DNA of 64,000 bases from Hydrogenophaga sp. (GCF_026125825.1 NZ_JAHCKK010000011.1:20218-84217); one strand, 5' to 3'. Positions 16,736-26,406 are shown, counted from the first letter of the stretch. Made by a program: numbers and translations. The notes: generated from the sequence alone by a model not told the origin.

Positions 16736-18250
16736 ATGGAACTTCTCGACAACCTTAGTCTGGGCTTTGGTGCCGCGTTCACGCTACAAAACCTGTTGTA
16801 CGCATTCATCGGCTGCTTGCTGGGCACGCTGATCGGTGTGCTGCCCGGCGTTGGTCCGGTGGCGACCATTGCCATGTTGCTGCCAGCGACCTACGGGCTA
16901 CCGCCAGTTGCCGCGCTGATCATGCTGGCGGGCATTTACTACGGCTCGCAATATGGCGGATCGACCACCGCGATTCTGGTGAACCTGCCAGGTGAATCAT
17001 CGTCGGTGGTCACCGTCATCGACGGCCACCAGATGGCCAAGAACGGCCGTGCGGGCGCGGCGCTGGCGGCCGCTGGACTGGGCTCCTTCTTTGCCGGCAG
17101 CGTGGCCACACTCGTGCTCGCGGCCTTCGCGCCACCACTGACCGAAATTGCCTTGAGCTTCGGCCCCGCCGAGTACTTCTCGCTGATGATCGTCGGCCTG
17201 ATCGGGGCGGTGGTGCTGGCCTCGGGTTCCCTGGTCAAAGCGGTGTGCATGATTCTCTTCGGCTTGCTGCTGGGCTTGGTCGGCACAGACGTGAACTCCG
17301 GTGTCGCGCGGTTCTCTTTCGACATTCCCGAACTCACCGACGGCATCAGCTTCATCGCCATCGCCATGGGTGTTTTCGGTTACGGCGAGATCATCGCCAA
17401 CCTTGCCAAGCCCGACGAAGAGCGCGAGGTCTTCACAGCCAAGGTCAAGGGCTTGTGGCCGACCGCCGAGGACTTCCGCCATATGACGCCTGCGGTGTTG
17501 CGAGGCACGGTGCTGGGCTCTTCGCTGGGCATTCTCCCTGGCGGCGGTTCGTTGCTGTCCGCATTTGCGTCCTACACCATCGAGAAAAAGCTCAAGCTGC
17601 GCGCAGGCGAGATTCCGTTTGGCAAGGGCAACATCCGCGGTGTGGCCGGGCCGGAATCGGCCAACAACGCGGGCGCGCAAACGTCTTTCATTCCATTGCT
17701 CACGTTGGGCATTCCGGGCAACGCGGTAATGGCCTTGATGGTCGGTGCGATGACGATCCACAACATACAGCCCGGGCCACAGGTCATGACCAGCAACCCG
17801 GAGCTCTTTTGGGGACTGATCGCCTCCATGTGGATCGGCAACCTGATGTTGATTGTGTTGAACCTCCCGCTGATCGGGCTGTGGATCAAGCTGCTGACGG
17901 TGCCCTATCGCTGGATGTTTCCGGCCATCGTGCTGTTCTGCGCAATCGGCGTCTACTCGACGAACAACAACACCTTCGACGTTTGGATGCTGGGTTGGTT
18001 CGGCATCGTGGGCTACATCTTCCACAAGCTCGAATGTGAGCCGGCGCCGCTGCTGCTGGGGCTGATCCTGGGTCCCATGATGGAGGAGTATCTGCGCCGT
18101 GCACTGCTGATCTCGCGCGGCGACTGGAGCGTTTTCGTCGACCGGCCGATCTCTGCCTCGCTGTTGGCCGTGGCCGTCGTTCTGATGACCATTGTCCTGC
18201 TGCCGGGCATCAGGAAAAAGCGTGAAGAAGCCTTTGTCGAGGAAGGGTGA
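16736..18250 (+). CDS. tctA: Tripartite tricarboxylate transporter large permease TctA
   Basis: A 504-residue polytopic permease of normal family length. Signature segments are LIGVLPGVGPVATIAMLLP (about residues 32-50), YYGSQYGGSTTAILVNLPGE and GVAGPESANNAGAQTSFIPLLTLGIPG. It provides the translocation path for citrate-like, tartrate-like or aromatic carboxylates delivered by a TctC/Bug binding protein. No tctC adjoins the pair; the binding protein at 11.3 kb or an unlinked one would have to serve it. Confidence 0.95.
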   Translation: MELLDNLSLGFGAAFTLQNLLYAFIGCLLGTLIGVLPGVGPVATIAMLLPATYGLPPVAALIMLAGIYYGSQYGGSTTAILVNLPGESSSVVTVIDGHQMAKNGRAGAALAAAGLGSFFAGSVATLVLAAFAPPLTEIALSFGPAEYFSLMIVGLIGAVVLASGSLVKAVCMILFGLLLGLVGTDVNSGVARFSFDIPELTDGISFIAIAMGVFGYGEIIANLAKPDEEREVFTAKVKGLWPTAEDFRHMTPAVLRGTVLGSSLGILPGGGSLLSAFASYTIEKKLKLRAGEIPFGKGNIRGVAGPESANNAGAQTSFIPLLTLGIPGNAVMALMVGAMTIHNIQPGPQVMTSNPELFWGLIASMWIGNLMLIVLNLPLIGLWIKLLTVPYRWMFPAIVLFCAIGVYSTNNNTFDVWMLGWFGIVGYIFHKLECEPAPLLLGLILGPMMEEYLRRALLISRGDWSVFVDRPISASLLAVAVVLMTIVLLPGIRKKREEAFVEEG

Positions 18251-18377
18251 GCGCTAGAGATCAGCGCCAGTCGCTACGCGCGGTGTGGCCTGACCTTGAG
18301 GTGCTTCTGCCTCCAGGCTGCGAGTTCGCGGCACTTGTCAGCGTTCTGCTTTTTTCCATTGACGACCTGCTGCCCTG

Positions 18378-18393
18378 GTTTTCCCGGGAAAAC
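18378..18393. repeat. 16-bp perfect palindrome downstream of tRNA-Ala
   Basis: GTTTTCCCGGGAAAAC is a perfect palindrome between tctA and the tRNA gene, 37 bp past the tRNA 3' end on the minus strand. It could end tRNA transcription as a stem-loop, since T and A runs lie within it, or be a protein site. No repeat of it is seen elsewhere in the window. Confidence 0.35.
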
Positions 18394-18429
18394 GCAAAAG
18401 CCCTGTGAAACGAGGCCGTGCCAAGAAAT

Positions 18430-18505
<76 letters not shown>

Positions 18506-18531
18506 ACTGGGCGAAATATTAGCAAAGGCGC

Positions 18532-19434
18532 TCAGTTCATGCCATTGCGCCGGGCGAGTTCGACGAACAGGGCCGAATGGTCCAGGTCGGCCAGGCCGTG
18601 CTCCCCGGCCTGGGCGTAGAGTTGCTCGAACATGCCGGTGATCGGTGCCTCGAAGCCGACCTCGCCGGCCGTGGCCAGCGCGTTGCGCATGTCCTTCAAC
18701 TGAACCGCGATCGCCGCGCGCTTGGTGAAGTCGCGCTCCACCATGCGCTGGCCGTGCACCTGCAGGATGCGGCTGTCGGCAAAGCCACCGCTGATGGCCT
18801 GCCTGACCTTGCCCATGTCGGCTCCGCCTTTCTCGCACAACAGCAGGGCTTCGGCCACCGCGCCGATGGTGATGCCCACGATCATCTGGTTGGCCAGCTT
18901 GGCAAGCTGGCCCGCGCCGTGCGGGCCCACGTGCACGGCCTTGCCCAGCAGCTCGAACACCGGCAGCACGCGCTCGAAATCGGCGGCCTCGCCCCCGGCC
19001 ATGATGGCCAGCGTGCCTTGTTCGGCGCCGACGGTGCCCCCCGAGACGGGCGCATCGAGGTGGTGCACGCCCTCGCTGGCGAGCCGTGCTGCGTGCTCGC
19101 GCGCCTGGCGCGGCTGGATGGACGACATGTCCACCACCAGGGCGCCGGGCCGCAAGCCGGCCATGGTGCCCTGCTGGAACAGCACGTCCTCCACCACGCC
19201 GCCGTGTTCGAGCAGGGTGATGACCACATCGGCCTGGGCCACGGCCTGGGCTGGCGTGTCTGCCACGGTGGCGCCGAAGGGCTGGAGCCGTTCGGCCTTG
19301 CTGCGCGAGCGGTTCCATGCGCTGACCTGGCAGCCGGCCTCGCACAGGCGGCGTGCCATGGGAAAGCCCATCATGCCGATGCCGAGCACGGCGATGCGGG
19401 TGGGCAGGGGCGGGTTGGTGGTGACGTTGTTCAC
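18532..19434 (-). CDS. 3-hydroxyisobutyrate dehydrogenase-family NAD(P)-dependent oxidoreductase
   Basis: A 300-residue beta-hydroxyacid dehydrogenase. It has the Rossmann motif VLGIGMMGFPMARRL near the N-terminus, the substrate loop DAPVSGGTVGAEQGTL, and the catalytic lysine in KLANQMIVG. The family reduces or oxidises 2- or 3-hydroxyacids such as 3-hydroxyisobutyrate, tartronate semialdehyde or succinic semialdehyde; which one is unclear. A GTG start (VNNVTTN) is chosen because it places the Rossmann strand 17 residues in; the longer in-frame extension lacks homology. Confidence 0.88.
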   Translation of the reverse strand: MNNVTTNPPLPTRIAVLGIGMMGFPMARRLCEAGCQVSAWNRSRSKAERLQPFGATVADTPAQAVAQADVVITLLEHGGVVEDVLFQQGTMAGLRPGALVVDMSSIQPRQAREHAARLASEGVHHLDAPVSGGTVGAEQGTLAIMAGGEAADFERVLPVFELLGKAVHVGPHGAGQLAKLANQMIVGITIGAVAEALLLCEKGGADMGKVRQAISGGFADSRILQVHGQRMVERDFTKRAAIAVQLKDMRNALATAGEVGFEAPITGMFEQLYAQAGEHGLADLDHSALFVELARRNGMN

Positions 19435-19537
19435 GGGTGGGCCTGAGGGATGCGGATGAATGGGTGCCGGCAGGATACGTGCCCGGCATGGCAATGGGTC
19501 ACATTCCTGGCAAAAACCCCATGACACAATGCGCGCG

Positions 19538-20422
19538 ATGAAGACCACTGCCCCCTACGACGCCGACTGGCTGGAGCGCGAATACAACAACCGGGCCCGG
19601 GTGCCGGAGCATCTGGTGCATTTCGAGCGCTGGGCGCGCGATTCGGCAGCGGCCCGCAACGAGGGGCGAGGCCTGATCGACGTGAGCTACGGCCATGGAG
19701 CCGGCGAGACGCTGGACATCTTTCCGGCACCGCGCAAGGCCGGTCAGCCCCCGGCGCCGGTGTTGGTGTTCATCCATGGCGGCTGGTGGCGCAGTCTGGA
19801 CAAGTCCGACCACTCGTTCATCGCGCCGCCGTTCGTGGAGCGCGGCGCGTGTGTGGTGGTGCCGAACTACGCGCTGTGTCCGGCGGTGACGATTCCCGAG
19901 ATCACGCTGCAGATGGTGCGCGCCCTGGCGTGGGTGTACCGCCACATCGGGGCGCATGGCGGGGATCCGCACCGCATCACGGTGGTGGGGCATTCGGCGG
20001 GCGGCCACCTGGCGGCGATGATGCTGGCGTGCGACTGGTCGCTGGTGGGGGATGACCTGCCGCTGGCCCTGGTGAAGAACGCGTTGGGCATGTCGGGTCT
20101 GTACGACCTGGAGCCGGTGATGCACACGCCGTCCGTGCAGGCCTCGTTGAGGCTGTCGGCGCAGCAGGTGGCCATGGCCAGCCCGGCGCGTTTGCCGGCG
20201 CCTTTGGTCCGTGAAGGGCGGGGCCAGTTGACGGCCATGGTGGGGGCGCTGGAGAGCAGCGAATTCCTGCGCCACAACCGCTTGATCCAGTCCGTGTGGG
20301 GTGAGCGGGTGGTGCCTGTTTGTGAGGAGCTTCCCGGTCTGAACCATTTCAGCATCGTGGATGCACTGGCCGACCCTCGGCAACGGTTGCATCAGGCGGT
20401 GCGGTCGCTTCTTTCGGTGTGA
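19538..20422 (+). CDS. Alpha/beta hydrolase (esterase, arylformamidase-like)
   Basis: A 294-residue alpha/beta hydrolase with the oxyanion motif HGGWWR, nucleophile motif GHSAGGH and a late histidine in LPGLNHFSIVDAL. This layout resembles bacterial kynurenine formamidase-like and carboxylesterase proteins. Two in-frame ATGs (19529 and 19538) are both possible; a -10-like ACAAT lies just upstream, so the mRNA may have little or no leader. The gene is divergent from the dehydrogenase at 18.5-19.4 kb across about 100 bp. Confidence 0.85.
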   Translation: MKTTAPYDADWLEREYNNRARVPEHLVHFERWARDSAAARNEGRGLIDVSYGHGAGETLDIFPAPRKAGQPPAPVLVFIHGGWWRSLDKSDHSFIAPPFVERGACVVVPNYALCPAVTIPEITLQMVRALAWVYRHIGAHGGDPHRITVVGHSAGGHLAAMMLACDWSLVGDDLPLALVKNALGMSGLYDLEPVMHTPSVQASLRLSAQQVAMASPARLPAPLVREGRGQLTAMVGALESSEFLRHNRLIQSVWGERVVPVCEELPGLNHFSIVDALADPRQRLHQAVRSLLSV

Positions 20423-20485
20423 TTCTCCTGCGGCTACGGCACTCCTGGGCCCGCGAGGTCGCAGCGAGCAACGCACCGAAAGAGA

Positions 20486-21463
20486 TCACATCAAGAGGTG
20501 CTCACCCGCGTTGTCCCCACCCAGGATCACGTAGTTGACCTTGCGCACATCCATCAGCCTGGTGCCACCGGCGTAGCTGATCGAGCTCTGCACGTCCTGC
20601 TCCATCTCCACCAGCGTGTCCTTCAGCGAACCCTTGATCGGCTCCAGGATGCGCTTGCCTTCCACGTGCTTGTACTCGCCCTTGTTGAAGTCGCTGGCCG
20701 AGCCGTAGTACTCCTTGTAGCGCACGCCGTTCTCTTCCACCGTCAGGCCCGGCGACTCCTCATGGCCCGCGAACAGCGAGCCGATCATCACCATCGAGGC
20801 GCCGAAACGGATGCTCTTGGCGATGTCGCCGTGGCTGCGGATGCCGCCGTCGGCAATGATGGGCTTGGTCGCCACGCGCGCGCACCACTTCAGCGCCGAG
20901 AGCTGCCAGCCACCCGTGCCGAAACCGGTCTTGAGCTTGGTGATGCAGACCTTGCCCGGGCCCACGCCCACCTTGGTCGCGTCCGCGCCCCAGTTCTCCA
21001 GGTCGATCACCGCTTCGGGTGTCGCCACGTTGCCGGCGATCACGAAGGAGGCCGGCAGCTTCTCCTTCAGGTAGCGGATCATGTTCTTGACGCTGTCCGC
21101 GTGGCCGTGTGCGATGTCGATGGTGATGTATTCGGGCACCAGGCCCTCGGCCACCAGGCGGTCCACCGTGGCATAGTCCGGCGCCTTAACGCCCAGCGAG
21201 ATCGAGGCGTAGACGCCCTCGGCGCGCATGTCGCGCACGAACTGCACGTTGTCCAGGTCGAAACGGTGCATCACGTAGAAGTAGCCGTTCTTCGCCAGCC
21301 AGGTGCAGATCGGCACGTCCACCACCGTCTTCATGTTGGCCGGCACCACCGGCAGGCGGAACTTGCGCCCGCCCAGCTCCACGCCGGCGTCGCATTCCGA
21401 GCGGCTCTCCACGCGGCATTTGCGCGGCAGAAGCAGGACGTTGTCGTAGTCGAAGATTTCCAT
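20486..21463 (-). CDS. guaC: GMP reductase
   Basis: A 325-residue TIM-barrel enzyme of the IMPDH/GMPR family, without the CBS domains of IMP dehydrogenase. It shows [16 protein letters not shown] at the start, [18 protein letters not shown] with the catalytic cysteine, and the [28 protein letters not shown] phosphate-binding region. It converts GMP to IMP with NADPH for purine interconversion. The ATG at 21463 matches the family N-terminus. The 230-bp leader region contains a strong terminator-like hairpin. Confidence 0.96.
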   Translation of the reverse strand: MEIFDYDNVLLLPRKCRVESRSECDAGVELGGRKFRLPVVPANMKTVVDVPICTWLAKNGYFYVMHRFDLDNVQFVRDMRAEGVYASISLGVKAPDYATVDRLVAEGLVPEYITIDIAHGHADSVKNMIRYLKEKLPASFVIAGNVATPEAVIDLENWGADATKVGVGPGKVCITKLKTGFGTGGWQLSALKWCARVATKPIIADGGIRSHGDIAKSIRFGASMVMIGSLFAGHEESPGLTVEENGVRYKEYYGSASDFNKGEYKHVEGKRILEPIKGSLKDTLVEMEQDVQSSISYAGGTRLMDVRKVNYVILGGDNAGEHLLM

Positions 21464-21538
21464 TGTGAAACCAAGCTCCAGAAAGCTGTTGTTGAACAGG
21501 TGAGCGCTTGGTCTGGCCGGCTTCAGTGGCGGTGAGCC

Positions 21539-21571
21539 AAAAAAAACCGGGCGCAAGAAGCTTGGGCCCGG
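21539..21571 (-). terminator. Rho-independent terminator-like hairpin upstream of guaC
   Basis: Read on the minus strand this is CCGGGC-C-CAAG, a CTT loop, CTTG-C-GCCCGG and then eight T residues, i.e. a 6+4 bp stem with one C-C mismatch plus U-run. It lies 76-108 nt before the guaC ATG, pointing towards guaC. A TACAAT hexamer (21578-21583, minus strand) lies just upstream of it. It may attenuate guaC or stop antisense transcription from the uvrD start region. Confidence 0.6.
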
Positions 21572-21681
21572 TGCCCGATTGTAGACGCCCCGCGGCACCG
21601 GGGTCGCCTGGCCGGTGAAGCCCTTTTGTTATGAGGTGTATATGAATGCCGATATGAAGCGCCTGAGGGCGGGCCGCTTCC

Positions 21682-21687
21682 TACAAT
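21682..21687 (+). promoter_or_regulatory. -10 element of uvrD, implying a leaderless mRNA
   Basis: TACAAT ends 6 bp before the uvrD ATG (21694), which would place the transcription start at or beside the A of the start codon. No ribosome-binding site is visible upstream. No good -35 hexamer is seen at the matching distance. Confidence 0.4.
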
Positions 21688-21693
21688 CGACAC

Positions 21694-24120
21694 ATGCTGT
21701 TTGAAGACCCTGTCGCCCCATCCGCCTCCCCGCTGCTTGCGGGCCTCAATGCCGAGCAGTCGGCCGCCGTGCTGCTGCCGGCCGAGCACGCGCTCATCCT
21801 GGCCGGGGCGGGGTCGGGCAAGACGCGGGTGCTCACCACCCGCATCGCCTGGCTGCTGCAGAGCGGCCAGGTCTCGCCCGGGGGCATCCTGGCCGTGACC
21901 TTTACCAACAAGGCCGCCAAGGAGATGATGACGCGCCTGTCGGCCATGCTGCCCATCAATGTGCGCGGCATGTGGATCGGCACCTTCCATGGCCTGTGCA
22001 ACCGCTTCCTGCGCGCCCATCACAAGCTGGCCAACCTGCCGGCCACCTTCCAGATCCTGGACACCCAGGACCAGCTCTCGGCCATCAAGCGGCTGTGCAA
22101 GCAGTTCAACGTGGACGACGAGCGCTATCCCCCGAAGCAGATTCAGTACTTCATCAGCGGCTGCAAGGAAGACGGCCAGCGCCCGCACGACGTGCCCGCG
22201 CGCGACGAGGAAACGCGCAAGAAGCTGGAGCTGTACCAACTCTACGAAGAACAGTGCCAGCGCGAGGGCGTGGTCGACTTCGCCGAACTGCTGCTGCGCT
22301 CCTACGAGCTGCTGCAGCGCCACGAGCCGATACGGCATCACTACCAGAGCCGTTTCAGAAACATCCTGGTCGACGAGTTCCAGGACACAAACCGCCTGCA
22401 GTACGCGTGGATCAAGATGTTCAGCGCGCCGCCGATCGAGGGCCTCACACCTTCGGGCAACGCGGTCTTTGCGGTGGGCGATGACGACCAGTCGATTTAC
22501 GCTTTCCGCGGTGCCGAGGTCGGCAACATGCGCGACTTCGAGCGCGAGTTCCGCGTCGACAACGTCATCCGCCTCGAGCAGAACTACCGCTCGCACGGCA
22601 ACATCCTCGACGCCGCCAACGCCATCATCAAGAACAACGCCGCGCGGCTGGGCAAGAACCTGTGGACCGACGCCGGCACGGGCGAGCCGATCCGCGTCTA
22701 TGAGGCCTTCAACGACACCGAGGAGGCGCGCTGGATCGTCGAGGAGGTGAAGTCGCTCTCCCTCGACGGCATGGCGCGGCGCGAGATGGCGCTGCTCTAC
22801 CGCTCCAACGCCCAGTCGCGCGTGCTGGAGCACGCGCTCTTCAGCGCCGGCCTGCCCTACCGCGTCTATGGCGGCCTGCGCTTCTTCGAGCGGCAGGAGG
22901 TCAAGCACGCCCTGGCCTACCTGCGCCTGATCGCCAATCCGGACGACGACGGCGCCTTCCTGCGCGTGGTGAATTTCCCCGCGCGCGGCATCGGCGCGCG
23001 CAGCATCGAGCAACTGCAGGACGTGGCCCGCACCTCCGGCTGTTCGTTGCACGACGCGGTGAGCGCCGTCACCGGGCGTGCTGGCGTGGCGGTGGGGGCT
23101 TTCGTGGCCAAGCTCGACGTGATGCGCGAGCAGACCGAAGGACGCACGCTGCGAGAGATCATCGAGCTGGTGCTGGCCCACAGTGGCCTGATCGAGCACT
23201 ACCGCGCCGAGCGCGAAGGGCAGGACCGGGTGGAAAACCTGGAGGAGCTGGTGAACGCCGCCGAGAGCTTCGTGAGCATCGAAGGCTTCGGGCGCGACGC
23301 CGTGGCCCTGCCGGTGGACGAGCTGGGCAAGCCCCTCACGCAGAGCCCGGCGAGCCAGGGGCTGGACCCGAACCTGCCGTTGGTGGACGAACCCCTCGCG
23401 CCCGATGCCGAAACCGGCGAGACGCTCAGCCCGCTCGCGGCCTTTCTCACGCACGCCGCGCTGGAGTCTGGCGACAACCAGGCCCAGGCCGGGCAGGACG
23501 CGGTGCAGCTCATGACGGTGCACGCGGCCAAGGGCCTGGAGTTCGACTGCGTGTTCATCACCGGCATGGAAGAGGGGCTGTTCCCCCACGAGAACTCGAT
23601 GAGCGACCGCGACGGCCTGGAGGAAGAGCGCCGCCTGATGTATGTGGCGATCACGCGCGCGCGCAAGCGCCTGTACCTCAGCCACTCGCAGACGCGCATG
23701 CTGCACGGCCAGACGCGCTACAACCTCAAGAGCCGCTTCTTCGACGAGTTGCCCGAGGCATGCCTGAAGTGGCTCACGCCGCCGCAGCCGGCGTGGTCCG
23801 CGCCGATGGGCGGCGGCAGTGGGGGGCAGTGGCAGAACGGGCGGCGTGGCCACGGCGGCGCGCCGGCCGCGTTGCAGCCTTCGTGGTCACCGGGCTTCAA
23901 GGAGCGCGGCGACCCCAAGGGCCTGGGCCAGACCGCGCCCGAGCCCGACCGAGGCACCGAAATCCGCGCTGGCCTGGCCGTGTTCCACAACAAGTTCGGC
24001 GAGGGCAAGGTGCTGGCGGTGGAGGGCGCAGGCGACGACGCGCGCGCCCAGGTCAACTTCACGCGCCACGGCACGAAGTGGCTGGCGCTGAGCGTGGCCA
24101 AGCTCACGCCGATCGCTTGA
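21694..24120 (+). CDS. uvrD: UvrD/Rep-family ATP-dependent DNA helicase
   Basis: An 808-residue SF1A helicase. Walker A is AGAGSGKT (about residues 38-45), followed by FTNKAAKEM (motif Ia), VDEFQDTN (II), GDDDQSIYAFRGAE (III), QNYRS (IV), LMTVHAAKGLEFDCVFITGMEEG (V) and ERRLMYVAITRARKRLYLS (VI). It unwinds DNA 3' to 5' in nucleotide-excision and mismatch repair. The C-terminal ~70 residues form the UvrD Tudor-like domain (VFHNKFGEGKVLAVEG...). A Gly/Gln-rich linker precedes it. A -10 box directly upstream suggests a leaderless transcript. Confidence 0.95.
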   Translation: MLFEDPVAPSASPLLAGLNAEQSAAVLLPAEHALILAGAGSGKTRVLTTRIAWLLQSGQVSPGGILAVTFTNKAAKEMMTRLSAMLPINVRGMWIGTFHGLCNRFLRAHHKLANLPATFQILDTQDQLSAIKRLCKQFNVDDERYPPKQIQYFISGCKEDGQRPHDVPARDEETRKKLELYQLYEEQCQREGVVDFAELLLRSYELLQRHEPIRHHYQSRFRNILVDEFQDTNRLQYAWIKMFSAPPIEGLTPSGNAVFAVGDDDQSIYAFRGAEVGNMRDFEREFRVDNVIRLEQNYRSHGNILDAANAIIKNNAARLGKNLWTDAGTGEPIRVYEAFNDTEEARWIVEEVKSLSLDGMARREMALLYRSNAQSRVLEHALFSAGLPYRVYGGLRFFERQEVKHALAYLRLIANPDDDGAFLRVVNFPARGIGARSIEQLQDVARTSGCSLHDAVSAVTGRAGVAVGAFVAKLDVMREQTEGRTLREIIELVLAHSGLIEHYRAEREGQDRVENLEELVNAAESFVSIEGFGRDAVALPVDELGKPLTQSPASQGLDPNLPLVDEPLAPDAETGETLSPLAAFLTHAALESGDNQAQAGQDAVQLMTVHAAKGLEFDCVFITGMEEGLFPHENSMSDRDGLEEERRLMYVAITRARKRLYLSHSQTRMLHGQTRYNLKSRFFDELPEACLKWLTPPQPAWSAPMGGGSGGQWQNGRRGHGGAPAALQPSWSPGFKERGDPKGLGQTAPEPDRGTEIRAGLAVFHNKFGEGKVLAVEGAGDDARAQVNFTRHGTKWLALSVAKLTPIA

Positions 24121-24187
24121 GTGCTATCGATCGGAGCCGGCCCGGCACCGGCATCGACGGACGCGGCGCCGAAGGCGGCGCGCGGGG

Positions 24188-26338
24188 TCAGCTCCCGATG
24201 ATTCCGCCGTCGTTTTTCGTGACCACGATGGTGGCCGAGCGCGGGCGCTTGCCCGCGCCGTAGCCCGCGTTCGAGGGCCACTGGCTCTCGTACTTCGTGG
24301 GATCGTTGACGTCGGCCATCCGGGTGTTCTCGCCCGCGTGCTGGATGTTCACGAAGATCGCGCGGCCATCGGGGGTTTCGGTGATGCCGGTGATCTCCGC
24401 GCCCCTGGGGCCGACCAGGAAGCGCTTGAGCGTGGCCGGGGTCTGTGCCTTGCCCACGTGCGTGGTCACCTGTCGGTCGCCATGCGTCAGGGTCTTGCGC
24501 GCGCCGTCGCCGCGCTGGCCGGGCAAGGCGGCGAGCAGCATGCAGTTGGTCTGATCGGTGTAGGCGCCGTCGTCGGTCTGGATCCAGCACACGCCGGTGG
24601 CCTTGCTGAACACCAGGCCGTCGGGCGAGGACAGGTCGTTCTCGTCGCTCAGGTTGGAGAGATTGATGGTCGACTTGTCGGCACCCGCTTCGGCCGCGAA
24701 GAGGTAGATGTCCCACTGGAAGACCGTGTCCGCGGGAGCCTTCTCGGCCAGGCGCACGATGTGGCCGTTCACGTTGCCCTTCTGTTCCTTGCCGGCCTTG
24801 AGGTCGGTGTAGGCGCGCGGGTTCGCGGCGTCGGTGGTGGCGGGCGTGCGGTTGCTGTTGTTGGTGAGGGTGATGTAGACCTCGCCATTCTTCGGGTTCA
24901 CGCCGGCCCACTCGGGGCGGTCCATCTTGGTGGCGCCCACGGCGTCGGCCGCGAGGCGGGTGAAGATGGCCACATCGGCCTCGTTCCTGAACTCGAAGTA
25001 GGAGCTGCCGGCGATCACCGGGTTGTCCATCGACAGCGCCAGCCATTCGCCGGTGCCGTCGTCCTTGAAGCGCGCGACGTAGAGCGTGCCCTTGTCGAGG
25101 TACTTGTCGCCCGCGGCCAGGCGGTTGGCGGGTTTGGCGTCGGCCGGGTCCCACTTCGCGGCCGAGACGAATTTGTAGATGTACTCGCCGCGCGCATCGT
25201 CGCCCATGTAGGCCACCACCGGCTGGCCGGCGCTCACGCGCGCGAAGGTCGCGTTCTCGTGGCCCAGGCGACCCAGTGCGGTGCGCTTGCGAAGCGCGCT
25301 GGCCGGGTTGTAGGGGTCGAGTTCGACGATGTAGCCGAAGGTGTTCATCTCGTTGCGGAAATCGTCCTTGGCGCTGGCGCCCACGGCGCCGTTGTTCCAG
25401 CGCGCGTAGGTGTCGCTGCTGCCGCCGCTTTCCCAGCCGTGGCGGCTGGCCGCGCCGGCCTTGCGGCCGTAGCGGTTGAGGGCCTGGACCTGCTTGTCCT
25501 TCTTGCGCGCGTCGTCGTCACGGGCGTCGCGGAAGAAGTAGCCGAACCAGTTCTCTTCGCCCGAGAGGTAGGTGCCCCAGGGCGTGCGACCCGTGCCGCA
25601 GTTGTTGAGCGTGCCGCGCGCCTGCGTGCCGTCGGGGCTGAATCGGGTGACGAGGTGCTCGCTGCCGCGCGCAGGGCCGTGGATGGCCACAGGTGTCATG
25701 GTGGTCACGCGGCGGTTGAACGCCGAGGCCTGCTTCGTGGCCCAGGCCTTGCCGTCGGTCTGGACCTCGACCACGGACAGGCCGTGGATCATCAACTCCT
25801 TGTCGATCTCGGCCGCCGGGCGGGGCAGGGTGGCCGTGCCGCCGTTGGCGTGGAGGAAGAAAGAGCTGAGCTTTTCGTCGGTGGTGGCTTCGTGGTTCAT
25901 GGCCAGCAGGCCGCGCGAGGCAAAGCTGTCCGAAGGCTGGCCGGTGGCGTCCAGGCCGAACCATTCGATGCCGTCGTGGTGATCACCGGCGCGCCGGTCG
26001 AAGTCGGCGTCGGTGCCGTCGTTCCGGAAAGCGGGGGTGGCGGCGGTGAGCGGGTCACCCAGCGCGTAGATCACGCGCGCGGTGTACCCCGGGGGCACGG
26101 TCACCTGGTCGGCCAGGGTCTTGGCCACGGGGGTGAAGCCCAGGCTGTGCACGGGCGAGGCGGGGCCCACGGTGGCGCAGCCGCTCAAGGCCGCCGTGCC
26201 GCCGAGGGCGGTGGCCCCGGCCGTGCCCACGCCGCCGCGCAGCAGGCTGCGGCGGCTCAGGCGGGCTTGCAGCACGCTGTCGAAAGCGGGGTTGCTGCTG
26301 GTGTTGGCGTCTTCGTCGTTGAAGTGGGCGTGGGACAT
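24188..26338 (-). CDS. phoX: PhoX-family alkaline phosphatase, Tat-exported (copy 1)
   Basis: A 716-residue PhoX/DUF839 protein. A Tat motif (SRRSLLRG, residues 28-35) is followed by a hydrophobic stretch and a lipobox-like LSGC (C54), so it may be a Tat-translocated lipoprotein. PhoX-type blocks include LLAMNHE, GTLNNCGTGRTPWGTYLSGEENW, ATFARVSAGQPVVAYMGDD and the C-terminal FVNIQHAGEN and SATIVVTKNDGG. PhoX hydrolyses phosphate monoesters using calcium and iron. A Pho-box-like repeat lies 49-66 bp upstream. It is paralogous to the copy at 31.5-33.7 kb. Confidence 0.94.
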   Translation of the reverse strand: MSHAHFNDEDANTSSNPAFDSVLQARLSRRSLLRGGVGTAGATALGGTAALSGCATVGPASPVHSLGFTPVAKTLADQVTVPPGYTARVIYALGDPLTAATPAFRNDGTDADFDRRAGDHHDGIEWFGLDATGQPSDSFASRGLLAMNHEATTDEKLSSFFLHANGGTATLPRPAAEIDKELMIHGLSVVEVQTDGKAWATKQASAFNRRVTTMTPVAIHGPARGSEHLVTRFSPDGTQARGTLNNCGTGRTPWGTYLSGEENWFGYFFRDARDDDARKKDKQVQALNRYGRKAGAASRHGWESGGSSDTYARWNNGAVGASAKDDFRNEMNTFGYIVELDPYNPASALRKRTALGRLGHENATFARVSAGQPVVAYMGDDARGEYIYKFVSAAKWDPADAKPANRLAAGDKYLDKGTLYVARFKDDGTGEWLALSMDNPVIAGSSYFEFRNEADVAIFTRLAADAVGATKMDRPEWAGVNPKNGEVYITLTNNSNRTPATTDAANPRAYTDLKAGKEQKGNVNGHIVRLAEKAPADTVFQWDIYLFAAEAGADKSTINLSNLSDENDLSSPDGLVFSKATGVCWIQTDDGAYTDQTNCMLLAALPGQRGDGARKTLTHGDRQVTTHVGKAQTPATLKRFLVGPRGAEITGITETPDGRAIFVNIQHAGENTRMADVNDPTKYESQWPSNAGYGAGKRPRSATIVVTKNDGGIIGS

Positions 26339-26386
26339 GGTCGTTCTGATGGGGTGGGGGGTATTGGCGCATCATGTGCACGCCGT

Positions 26387-26404
26387 GTGAAAATTCGATG
26401 ACAA
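26387..26404 (-). promoter_or_regulatory. Pho-box-like site upstream of phoX copy 1
   Basis: On the minus strand the site reads TTGTCAT-CGAA-TTTTCAC: two 7-bp half-sites with a 4-bp spacer, close to the PhoB consensus CTGTCAT-N4-CTGTCAT (six of seven and four of seven positions). It is 49 bp upstream of the phoX ATG and overlaps the arsC start region on the other strand. Confidence 0.65.
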
Positions 26405-26406
26405 CC

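Noticed and set aside
21523-23853. Minus-strand open frame of 776 codons opposite uvrD
   Set aside because: Antisense shadow; uvrD has complete helicase motifs in the plus frame.
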